This document shows, in pieces, positions 23,800 through 33,714 of a DNA stretch of 64,000 bases. The stretch covers positions 744,001 to 808,000 of the forward strand of contig NW_026570274.1 of assembly GCF_019649055.1 (NCBI RefSeq), read 5' to 3'. The notes beneath the pieces are model-generated. The model was given only the letters and a program-made list of their open reading frames with translations, did no database searches and was not told the DNA's origin. Positions within the stretch are counted from its first letter, which is position 1. Each line of letters opens with the position of its first letter. The position numbers were made by a program, and so were the translations under genes. The DNA comes from Paramacrobiotus metropolitanus (Eukaryota > Tardigrada > Eutardigrada > Parachela > Macrobiotidae).

Positions 23800-24115
23800 G
23801 GTCGTAATGTTTGTTTCCCGCTTTGGAGAAAAAATTAAAATATTGACTGGGCTGAACATTTTATTTTATTTGTAAACCACATGTTTGACGTCCAGACTTG
23901 AGCGCCAGACGGCCGATATCAGCGCCTTTGTTATGTAGCGTTAATAAACGCGTCAGCGAATACCACACAATGACAAGCTACATCTTTTTGGAAAGCAGAT
24001 TTCAACGAAAGTCGAAGCTTTTCATTTATTCCGGTTTACAAAAGTGGTATTACTAATCAATCTCGGGGCTTGGCATCGCGTTGTGAAGTACATCGGTTTC
24101 CTTGAAACAAATCGA
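23800..24115. other. 5' flank of GPCR B2
   Basis: Non-coding. The stretch around 24000-24115 resembles the sequence upstream of the relic at 29.48 kb, including the shared ttggcatcgcgttgt-type block (tgacatcgcgttgt there). This marks a duplicated promoter-side segment. Confidence 0.5.
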
Positions 24116-24697
24116 ATAGCATCTATTAGTTTATGCACTTTATTGGTCAAATCATACTTGGGGACAAAGTAAAGAAAGAAACATGCAAACTACAACAAGA
24201 AAATCGCATTTAATTTATCCAGCCCTTCCATCGTGCCAAGCACTGACGCCGCGTTACCCTGCTGAATCTCTATCGACAAGCGCTGTCTTAAAAATTCATG
24301 CGAGCGTGCTTCGCCAGTTTGCTGCTGAAGTCTCTTCCCCAGTTCTTTGATAAATGCGATTGCTGACGGTCCCCATGGACCCATGGTTTCAAAGGCAATT
24401 GGAACGAATAGGTAACGGCCAGCTAGGTAAATATATAGTCTGGATTTCTTATCCTCAGCTTGCACGGCGGCCGCTCCACTGTGGTCGAAGTTGCTTTGAC
24501 ATGTGACGGCGCAACCGTGTCTACACATGTCACGTCCCATGCGAGACACAGCCCGCGTTTCCATGCAAATGTCGTGCAACCGTCCGGGCGGCGTTCCGTA
24601 GTGTGAGAGGTTCCACGCGGCTCCAGTTTTGCGGGCACACCAGCGGACACACATCCTCGGCAGATGATGCTGTATGCTGTATGATAGCATCTATTAG
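24116..24697 (-). mobile_element. 5'-truncated non-LTR-type retroelement insertion with 14-bp target duplication
   Basis: The insert 24130-24683 is bounded by exact direct copies of atagcatctattag at 24116-24129 and 24684-24697. On the minus strand it encodes a fragment of the domain found C-terminal to reverse transcriptase in some retroelements: RRPDGCTTFAWKRG, AWDVTCVDT, then AAAVQAEDKK, FVPIAFETMGPWGP and QRLSIEIQQGNAASVLGT. RPD followed by WD resembles the restriction-like-endonuclease signature. The two halves are in different frames (shift near 24480), so it is dead. A cataata-like and an ccaataaag motif lie just before the 3' junction. The related duplicated flank at 29.88 kb lacks the insert, consistent with a later insertion. 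Confidence 0.7.
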
Positions 24698-26233
24698 AAA
24701 TCTCCTTTATTCTGGGATTTTGTTATTCCTGGAACAAATGCAATCAATTGCTGCTTACCATGACCTAACATGACGACAACAGCTGGGCTTAGCGTTTGTG
24801 GGCCGTTGCAGGTTATTGAAGTGACACTGACATCCCTCTGGGAATAGCTTATCGGAAAAGCAGCACTCAATTTTGATATTTTTGCATTCCATGATTTTCG
24901 CTAAAGGTACAAAATTTACTTTATAGCTAACAATTTTTTGAAGTTTAGAATGTTGCACTTTGCGAAACAAAACATTCTTTTTAGGTTTCTTTGTATGCCT
25001 GAGAAGTAAGTAACCGTGTTGCAGGTGCTGTGTCTGACAATGAGAGAAAATTTTTCTGCATTCCTTCCCAGATATCGGCATGTGGTGGCAGAACAGCCAG
25101 CTCAGTGTCACGTCCAGAGAAACAGATTTTATTACTTGTAAGAGTGGCATAGGTAGACGTCTATATGAGAAATTGTTTCATGTCAAGACTTACCGATAAC
25201 AAAGACATACAACGTTTGTACATACCATTAACCACAGCATGATAACAGCAAGCGGATTAAATTCCAAATAAAAGCAGTCAGGCACTGACGGCATTGTGCT
25301 TAAACCTTAAACATATGCTTGAAAAGGGCCGCAGTTTGCTATTTTGCCGCACTATGGCCGGTAAAAACAGCCTTCGATTGTGTATTTTGCCGCACACTGC
25401 GCTACAACAGCCGTTAGCTATTTTGCCGCAGTTTTCGGTTAATATAAAGAACATTTACTTATTGAACATTTAGTGATAATTACCGGTCTCTGAAGCAACT
25501 GCTCACGTGTGCGCAGATTGCTCTGCAACCAGACGTCGCAATTTGCACTGGTTTGCTTTTTTTGTATGCTCACCAAAGTGTTCGGCTGTATTATGTTGCA
25601 AATAACACAGCAAGCAAAATGGAGAATTACGGAAGATGAGCAGTAGCACGCATAAATAATACGGGCAGCGTACAAGGCTGTAACGGTGCATGGCAACAAT
25701 GCCAGCGTCATTTGCCAGCGTCATTATCTATTGTTAGTCTGTTGATGTATTCAGTTCACGATGAATTAAAGAGCGTAATGCTCCTTACGTCGTGACAAAG
25801 GCAGTGAGTGATAAACTATTTTTAAAAAAAGATTCAAAAACACCTGGAAAAGCACGACAACCGCCACTTTTGACGAAATCAAAAGCCAGAGTATATCAAG
25901 TAATCTGTCCGAAATACCTTTCCTTCATCTACTATGACTTGGGCGAAATAACAAAGCAACCCTCAGGCGCCCGTCTTTAGCCGATACTTTAGTAATTCAT
26001 GGTCCATATATTCATGCACAATCCAACCTTTATTAGTTTTCCATCCAGAAGCAGAAATAAAATATAACGACAATGCCATCACATACTCGAAACGCAAATG
26101 CAGCTAAAAAAATTAATTAAATGAAACCTAGATGCCATAAAGAGAAGCTCAAACAAACAGTCAAAGACATAAACGCTTTCATACAGATTTGCTGCAGTAC
26201 GGTTTAAAGTTCCCACCGCATCACAGGAAACTA
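24698..26233. other. intergenic, partly a duplicated flank
   Basis: Sequence from 24710 (tgttattcctgg, gtttgtgggccgttgcaggtta) recurs near 29.93-30.0 kb and, more decayed, near 38.88 kb. Around 25335-25435 the motif attttgccgca occurs three times. No gene is supported; small ORFs at 24755 and 25439 show nothing recognisable. Confidence 0.5.
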
Positions 26234-26941
26234 TCAGAAGGACACACGCTTATCCTGTGGTATGTCGATGCCGTCTAGCGACAAACGATCGAAGCCGACC
26301 GTAACCTCTCCACCACTGCGCTTGACGACATGCTGATCCCCGTCCGCCTTGCAATATATAGCGGGCTTGAAGGCCTTCTCGAATTCACGCACAGCGACTG
26401 ACCAGGCTTCAAGATATCGGACGCTCGCACTGCCTTGCCACGTGCTGCGGTGCCAGCGTCTTGAACTTCACAACTGCGCCACTTGTACAGAAACGCCGCA
26501 CGCTGAACGCTGAGAATTTCCGCTGGATACCATTCATTCGGCTTCTTGCTGTAATTAGCAAAGACCAGTTCTTTATGTCGGAATACGACGTCCCCCACAC
26601 GGCTCGAGCCTGAATGCAGCTTCACGGAGTAAGGCAGCGGTGGTTTGTCCGTGTCGAGCTTGCACTGATACAAGTCCTGCACTTCGGACGGAAGCAGTAA
26701 ACCACTCTGCAAACAACTGCCACAGATAACAGGAGGCGACACAAAGAGCGGAAGCGACTGTTATATTGACAATTCAGCTTGCCGCATGGCTGAATTGACT
26801 TCATGTTGTGACTACCTTGATCGGCCCATCAGCCAATTCCGTATGGGTCAGCAGCGAGAACCGCACCAGAAACAACGCCTCGCCCAGCAACTGGCGCCGG
26901 ACGGGTCCATGTTGTTGGCCTTGCATGCCTTCGCCGCCCAT
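26234..26941 (-). pseudogene. BTB-BACK paralogue W, last two exons only
   Basis: Contains copies of exon 5 (26816-26941; ACKANNMDPS, then in another frame LLGEALFLVRFSLL) and exon 6 (26234-26706; SGLLLPSEVQDLYQ, SRVGDVVFRHKELVF, NEWYPAEIL). Upstream BTB exons are absent: the neighbouring sequence is the last exon of paralogue X. Exon 5 is 126 nt against 133 in the intact copy, a 7-nt loss near 26900. Exon 6 has lost one base near 26383, after which the frame resumes with FEKAFKPAIYCKADGDQHVV. A tandem duplicate of the 3' end of the gene; it could only contribute as an alternative 3' end of X if the breaks were not real. Confidence 0.7.
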
Positions 26942-27059
26942 CTGGAACAGAAGAAACTTCTTTAGTCGTACGACCTTTCTATCAAGCAATAAGTATACTG
27001 TACACTGTATGTATACGAGGAGGATTATAGTTGAGTCGGTAGCGCATAGCTGCTGCGAG

Positions 27060-29193
27060 TTAAACTGAACACCATTTTGGTAAGCTGTTAACGTAACAGC
27101 CAACCGTGGATGGTTGCACAAACCAATAGCTGCGGTCGTTCAACAACAAAAAATCGAAAGCGATCGTAACCTCTTGGCCATTGCGAAGAACATGTTTATC
27201 GCCGACTGTCCTGCAGTATGTAGCGTACTGGAAGACATTCTGGAACTGCATCCACAGCGTTTGGCCAGGCTTCAAGATATCGGACGCACGCAGAATCCTC
27301 TGACTGGCTGCAGTGCCCTCGCCTTTCACAGCGCAACTGCGCCACTGGTACATAAACTCCGCCTGCTGAACGCCGATAATTTCCGCTGGATACCACCAAC
27401 TCGGCTGCGTACTGCCGCTGCTGACAAAGACTCGTTCTTTGTACGGGAACACAACGCTTCCCACACGGAAGGAGGAGTAGGACCGAGGCTTCACGGAGAA
27501 GGGCAGCGGTGGTTTCTTCGTGCCGAACTTGTACTGATACAGGTCCTGCACTTCGGACTGCAGCAGTAAGCCACTCTGCAATCAAACTGCCAATAATGAC
27601 GCAATGAGCAATTAGCGATTGCAATCAGCGCGCAAAACAAGGCTGCGGCATGGCAAAATCGTATGTTTCTATCATGGCGTTCGTTGTTCAACGCAGTTCG
27701 TTAAACAATTCTCGGATTCGGTTGTGCCCACATTTTACACGGTCGGCATTTGCGAGCCGTCATTTTGAACACTCCGCCGCAACGGTTCCCTTCCGAAGTG
27801 TATGTTTATAAATTTATACAATACATAGTGCTCCTGACAAAATTTCACATTTATGGTCTTAAATTTCTTAGTTTTAAAAGAATCTGTACTACTTCGTATA
27901 ATTTTAAACGTTATTAAAATTTTAATTTTCTTATTTAAATTCTCGCAGTTATGCATAAATATTAAATTGTGAACACTTTTTTTTGCGGAGACATACAATA
28001 CGCAAACACATTGTATTTCCGGGGATTAGCTTCGGGAAATCGCTACACCATATGGGCAGCATGGAAATGAGCGGCCTGATTTTTACTGCTGAACTACCGT
28101 AGTACATATGTACTGTAGTTACCTAACTTACCTTGATGGGCCCATCAGCCAACTGCGCGCGGGTCAGTAGCGGAAACCGCACGAGAAACAACGCTTTCCC
28201 CAACATCTGACGGCGATTTGGCGGCGGATGTGTCGATCTTGCTCGCCTTGCATGCTTTCCGCGCCCATCTAGAATAGTAGAGTAAACCAGTCTTTTCTCT
28301 TACAGAAGGAGAAAACTTTTTATCAGCAATGTGCATACGCTGCTATAGTAGGAATGCAGTACCGTTCTGCAGCAAAATAAACGTTGTTTTCCACCACGGA
28401 CAGCGTGTCCCGCTCTAGAAACATCGCCAGGGTGCTCTGATCCAAAACCGCGAAATGCTTCGACTGGAAAACTCCGTCAGCGGATCGGTCAATAAAATCC
28501 AGGCAGCGCTCCACGGCCGCTTCGGCACGGAAACGCACCGCCTGCAAAACAGCTCATTTTACGATGAATATGACCGGATCCGGTTAAAGAAGCACAGATG
28601 CTGAAGTTGACGAACATGCTCCAGCATGGCCAGGCAGTTGTCGACACTGAGTTGGCCGCTGATAAAGTCGCAGCAGAGCTTCTGCAGCTGTGGCAGATCA
28701 TACTTGTCCGCGCACATCAGCGTCGCGATGACGTTGTCCACACGCAAATGTCCCACGGTATCAGTGTAGAGAAAGCTGAATCATCATAAAATGTACAGCG
28801 GCATAACCGTGCGCGCTACAATTACTGATGGGTGATGGCTAACCTGAGCATGTTCGCAAAAGCATCGGGTATAACGTCAGGAATGTCGATAGCCTGATCA
28901 CACTTTTCAGGCAATTTCCCGTAGAACATGGCGCCAAACACCGTGCTACGCAAGCACAGAACGTACCTGCAAAAATATTTGCAAGCATGCTGAATTACTG
29001 TAGCTGACCAGCCGCGCTTCGGTGCTTACTTGTGCACAGGGAAACATTTCACTGGTCCGAACTGTCGCCCGACGGTAAACTGCACGTCACTGTACTCGCC
29101 GCTGATTAGGGAACGCTGCATGCTGCAGGCCAGCGACAGTGGGGAGCCTTCTCGGCCAGTAGACGGCGGGACTTGGGAGAAATTCTTGGACAT
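27060..29193 (-). pseudogene. BTB-BACK protein X with novel C-terminal domain, exon 5 frame-broken
   Basis: Exons on the minus strand: 29193-29030, 28966-28844, 28775-28616, 28541-28363, 28268-28132, 27575-27060. BTB: SLISGEYSDVQFTVG, FPVHK, YVLCLRSTVFGAMFYG, LPEKCDQAIDIPDVIPDAF, then VIATLMCADKYDLPQLQKLC. BACK: AVRFRAEAAVERCLDFIDR and RWARKACKAS. The final exon starts SGLLLQSEVQDLYQYKF and runs into an unrecognised module (FRVGSVVFPYKERVF, WWYPAEIIGVQ, MYQWRSC). Exon 5 is 137 nt, four more than the intact 133-nt copy in Z, which shifts the frame near 28215 and gives a stop. Otherwise all splice sites and phases are sound. It could encode a shortened BTB-BACK protein. Substrate-adaptor role with cullin-3 is inferred from the family. 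Confidence 0.7.
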
Positions 29194-30320
29194 GATGAAA
29201 TTCTTGCTTAGTTGTAAGTTGTACATGGAGTCGAAATGACAAGAGGACAAGTGTAAAGGCAGCAAACAGTGAACTATCAAACCATATACAGTGGCGTCCG
29301 AACAAATAGTCACTGGATGCAGCAAAACTTCATCGATTCTTCACATTAATATTATTCAAAGAGTTGCTCATTCAGAGCGTAAGTCGTATCTTAAATTTTT
29401 CAATTAAAGACTTTAAAGAGAAACAGTCAGCCACTCGGAAAAACCCAGCGGTGTGCAGCGGCCGCAGAAGGGGGCGGTCGTATAGGATGACCCCAGGTAG
29501 TGACCATTAAAACAGCACATGCGGCCAATGGTGGATTCGAAATTTGTGGGGAAATATCACCGCTCAGAAACGGATGAGGACGGGTATGTGAAGAGTACTG
29601 TAGCGGTTAAGACCTGTGTTTAATACAGGCAGGAGTTGCAGAGTCCATTGCCCAATAACCATGGGATATCCATTGAGCTGCTAATCTGAGCAAAAGTTGC
29701 CTGTGTCGATTTGACCAAATCGGCAAATGCCAGACTAAGAACGTAAACGGACCGGAGGTTTCTACGGAAGTCGAGGCTTTGCCTCTATTTCCGTACTCAG
29801 ATGTCGTATTGTTAATCGTTCTCCGGGCTTGACATCGCGTTGTAAACTACACAGGTTTCCTTGAAACACGTCGAATGTATGTAGCTTTTATGGGAAATTT
29901 GAATCAGGGATATGTTATTCCGGGATTTCCTTATTCATAAAGGAGCTCGCATCACGATAACAGCAGAGCAGATTGCTTTGTGGGCCGTTGCAGGTTATTT
30001 TGTACGAGTACCCTATACCGAGCGTCATCTGATGACGGTGTCGTTTGTTTTGTTTTCGTAGAAACTAATTCGGTTGGTTAAATCTAGAGACTATCGAGAG
30101 ATCGAAGCAAAGTCAGTAAAATCTAAATTCAACTCTTAATAGTTCTCTTTCAAGAAGCACAAAATAAAGCACGACGACAGTGCCACCACGTATACCAAAC
30201 AAAACTGCGCCTAAAGTCATATAAAATTCAGGAGCTAGCGTACAAGTCTAAAACATCACGTGTACAGATACAGACTGGCTACAGTGCGTTTCTAAGTTCC
30301 TAACACATTACAATGAACAA
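29194..30320. other. intergenic with GPCR relic and duplicated flank
   Basis: Holds the GPCR relic at 29.48-29.75 kb and, to about 30.0 kb, sequence related to the region upstream of GPCR B2. No functional gene is supported. Confidence 0.5.
29475..29755 (-). pseudogene. GPCR relic, TM2-TM4 fragment of subfamily B
   Basis: The nucleotide sequence follows the TM2 to TM4 coding region of the copies at 22699 and 37410 (shared blocks include ccaataacca near 29650, ttgcagagtcc, and gaccaaatcgg near 29713), but with many indels and no open frame. At about 29755 it jumps directly to sequence resembling the upstream flank of GPCR B2, so TM1 and the N-terminus were deleted. TM5-TM7 are missing on the other side. 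Confidence 0.65.
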
Positions 30321-32395
30321 TCAGAACGTCAAACGCTTGTCATGCGGTAGGTCGATGCCGTCCAACGACAACCGATCGAGGCCCACCGTAGTCTCTCGAT
30401 TTTCCCGTTTAACAACATGCTGATCCCCATCCGCCTTGCAGTATATAGCGGGCTTAAAGGCATTCTCGAATTTCACCCACAGCGTCTGACCGGGCTTCAT
30501 CAAATCGGACCCTCGCACTACCTTGCCACTTGCTGCGGTGCCAGTGCCTCTGACTTCACAACTACGCCATCGGTACAGAAACCCCACCGGCTCAACGCTG
30601 AGAATTTCCGCTGGACACCATTCATTTGGTTTCTTACTGTAATGAACAAAGACCAGTTCTTTATATCGTAATACGACGTCCCCCATACGGAAGGAGTCCG
30701 AACTCGGCTGTACGGAGAAGGGCAGCTGTGGCTTCTCCGTGGCGAACTTGTACTGATACAGGTCCTGCACTTCAGACGCCAGCAGTAAACCACTCTGCAA
30801 ACAACTGCCATTAATGACAGAAGGTGACACGAACAGCGGAAACAACTACTATTTATATATGGGCACAAACCAGTTTAGCGCTGCACGTCAAAATCAGTAA
30901 TTCGTTCTTCAACGCACCTCGTTTAATAATTCTCTTATGCGCATTTTGGTTACCTTTTAAACGGTTTGCGGATGTAAGCCGTCGCTTTAAACACTGACAA
31001 TGATAGTGTCAGTCTGACACTGTCAGATGACTCTGTTAGTGCCCGTCTGAATCGTATAATTAAATACTCGTACAAGCACTCCTTACAGAAAATTTTACTG
31101 ATGCATTTATTTCCTCCCTAATCTAAAAGTTTCTTTTGTTACAGTCTAATTTCTAATTAAATTCTTGTATCTGAGCTTAGTGAGTGCCAAAGAACATTTA
31201 TAACGGAGACATACACGAACGAATCTGTATTTTCGGCGGCTGGTTTCGGGCATTCACTGAACACGGAAATATAACTGCCTCATTTGACTTGATATTGTGA
31301 CTACCTTGATGGGCCCATCAGCCAATTCCGTATGGGTCAGCAGCGGGAACCGCACGAGAAACAACGCCTCCCCAGCATCTGGCGCCGGTTGGCGGCAGAC
31401 GGGTCCATGTTGTTGGCCTTGCACGCTTCCACCGCCCATCTGGAACAAAGCGTCAATCTTCTTTATCGGTACGAATATTGTACAACTCTATCAACAAAGC
31501 GAGTGTGGGTCAAAATCAGTCTTTTTAGCGTTACGTTTCATGGATGATCCCTATATGTACCGTTCTGCAGCCAAGTAGACGTTGTTTTCGTCAGCGATCA
31601 GCGTATTACGCTGCAGCATCAGCACGATGATCTTTTGATCCAAGACGGCAAAATAATCCAGCTGGAGAACGTCATCAGCGAAGCGATCGATACACTCCAG
31701 GCAACGCTCCATGATCGCATCGACATGAAAATGAACTGCCTGCAAAGTGCAAACAGCTCATTTTAGAACAGATTTCCAAATCCCAAAAGAATCATAGGGT
31801 GACGAACATTCTCCAGCATGACCAGGCAGTTGTCAGCACTGAGCTGGGCGCTGACAAAATCGCAGCACAACTTTTGCAATTGTGGCAGGTCGTACTTGTC
31901 CGCGCACATCAGCGTTGGAATTACATTGTCCACACGAAGATTCTTCACGGTATCGGTGTAGAGAAAACTGTCAATAGAAGTGCGTTAAATCATGCAAAAG
32001 TCACAGTGATGTATCCGCGCGCAATACAGTTACGAATATCTAACCTGAGCATATTGGCAAAGGCATCGGGGACCACGTCGGGAATGTCGATAGCCTTATC
32101 GCATTTTTCAGGCAATTTGCCGTAAAACATGGCGCCAAACACCGGGCTACGGAGGCACAGAACGTACCTGCAATTGCAAAACGATTCGCCAAGTTCGGAT
32201 GCGGAAGTACTGCAGCAGCCCAGACGAGCATTGGTACGAGTCGTACGACGGTACTTACTTGTGCACTGGGAAACATTTAACTGGTCCCAAATGGCGTCCG
32301 ACGGTAAACCGCACGTCACTATACTCTCCGCTGATCAGAGAACGCTGCATGCTGCTGGCGAGCGACAGTGGGACTTTGGAGAAATTTTCGGACAT
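30321..32395 (-). pseudogene. BTB-BACK protein Y with novel C-terminal domain, exon 5 frame-broken
   Basis: Exons on the minus strand: 32395-32259, 32167-32045, 31967-31808, 31739-31561, 31439-31305, 30794-30321. Starts MSENFSKVPLSLASS. BTB: GEYSDVRFTVGR, CLRSPVFGAMFYGKLPEK, IPTLMCADKYDLPQLQ. BACK: AVHFHVDAIMERCLECIDR and ACKANNMDPSAANRRQM. Exon 6 is fully open and ends PHDKRLTF, giving the cleanest example of the C-terminal module (RMGDVVLRYKELVF, NEWCPAEILSV, FLYRWRSCEV, KPGQTLWVKF). Exon 5 is 135 nt where 136 is expected, a single missing base in a G run near 31370, which shifts the frame to a stop. Everything else looks functional, so a sequencing or assembly indel is a fair alternative. 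Confidence 0.7.
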
Positions 32396-32618
32396 GATCG
32401 CTCAGGTTAATGGAGACGAAATGAAACGACAAGGGGACCAGTGTCAAGGCAGCAAACAGTAAATTATCAAGAATGTATGGATAAGGTTGTTGTCTTAAAG
32501 AGCAAATCGCAACTGGATGCATAAAAAATTCATCAACTCTCCGAATATTTCGAAATTGACAAAAACTACGGGTAAATTTGAAAAACTGCAAAAAAACGTG
32601 CAGCAAAGTGCTGTGCGT

Positions 32619-32696
32619 AAGTACGATACTGCGCAATGCCTAAGTACGATACTGCGCAATGTTTACTGCGTAAACTCTACCCGGGGTAGAGTTTAC
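32619..32696. repeat. tandem 21-nt repeat followed by palindrome
   Basis: aagtacgatactgcgcaatg occurs twice in a row (about 32620-32661). It is followed by gtaaactctaccc, a single g, and its exact reverse complement (32670-32696), a near-perfect cruciform-forming sequence. Function unknown. Confidence 0.7.
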
Positions 32697-33019
32697 GGTG
32701 CTGCTGAAATACTGCCAGTCCAGCGAGGGTAGCCTTAGGCACACTTCGGGACATTACTCTAAAAATTCCTGGTCACTGTTTACTGATGTTTGTAACTGTT
32801 CACCGTTTTTCGTTACTAATTTCCAGTACTTCTGCTTTTCAAGATTGTTGGCTTAAGATACAAAATTTATTTCGTTGTCAACAATTTTTTTATCAAAGAA
32901 ATACAAATATTACACTTGCGAAGTCAAGTCAGTTCTAACTGATTAATGATACTGTCAGAGCGGCATCCGCTCTCTATAAGATCGTTCGATAGAATATTTC
33001 AATAGATTTTGTATGCTTA

Positions 33020-33090
33020 GCCGATAGCCTAGTGGTGCCTCTCTCGGCCTTAGAGTATGGAGGTTGTGGGTTCGATTCCCTCAATCGGCA
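33020..33090 (+). tRNA. tRNA-like Pol III gene or tRNA-derived SINE head, anticodon unassigned
   Basis: The 5' end gccgat pairs with the 3' end atcggc as an acceptor stem. An A-box-like tagcctagtggt and a perfect B box ggttcgattcc are present, and the gene is followed at once by a T6 tract, the Pol III terminator. The T stem has one mismatch. No canonical anticodon stem with a seven-base loop and U33 could be drawn: ctct/agag around cggcctt is the nearest and has no T at position 33. It may therefore be a degenerate tRNA or a tRNA-derived SINE head. Confidence 0.5.
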
Positions 33091-33529
33091 GATTTTTTGC
33101 GAGTGTCTGTGCGAGCCTAGCCCAGCCCTTTCAATACCTACTGTTCAAATAACAAGCAACATGAAGAATTACGGAAGCTGTAAATTAAGCGCAGCTTACA
33201 AGACAGTGATAAATCAAAATAATACTTTGATCGGTCTGTCTGATATTCTACAAAATTTTGTATGACCACGGTTTTCTGTATTACCGTGGGCTACGCGAGG
33301 ATATTAGCAAACGATGGTAACGGTAGTACCTTTTGTTTTAAGCGAAAATTAGGCGGTATTACCATGCCTCATTTGTTCATGGTGTAACTGTTTCGAAGTC
33401 GGAACTGTTTTGGTTGGTGAAATTTAAACACTATGGAGAGGCCGGACTCAGAATGACATAAAGGAGTACAATACGAATCCAACTTTCAATAGTCCTCCTT
33501 CAAAAAAAGCAGTAAATAAAGCGTCCCAA

Positions 33530-33566
33530 TTGCGCATACGGTACCCACCAGGTACTGTATGCGCAA
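33530..33566. repeat. imperfect hairpin, 16-bp arms
   Basis: ttgcgcatacggtacc and ggtactgtatgcgcaa are reverse complements with one G/T mismatch, separated by cacca. It lies downstream of paralogue Z. Could be an RNA hairpin or a cruciform; too short for a typical microRNA precursor. Confidence 0.6.
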
Positions 33567-33714
33567 CGAAAATGCACCTCAGACATTGCAAACGAAAACA
33601 AAAGCCATAAAAAGGAAGTAAAACGTACCGCGCAAAACAAAATTAGGTGTATACAGTTTGGTTACAATACGTTTCAAAGTTACTCCCACCACATCACTGC
33701 AACCTGCTAAAATT

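Larger units (their letters stand above)
32396..33714. other. intergenic with palindromes and a tRNA-like gene
   Basis: No protein gene supported. Contains a 27-nt palindrome (32670-32696), two tandem copies of a 21-nt unit just before it, a tRNA-like gene (33020-33090) and an imperfect hairpin (33530-33566). Confidence 0.6.

Noticed and set aside
25335-25435. Three attttgccgca motifs considered as a CRISPR-like or satellite array
   Set aside because: Only three imperfect, unevenly spaced copies in a eukaryotic context.
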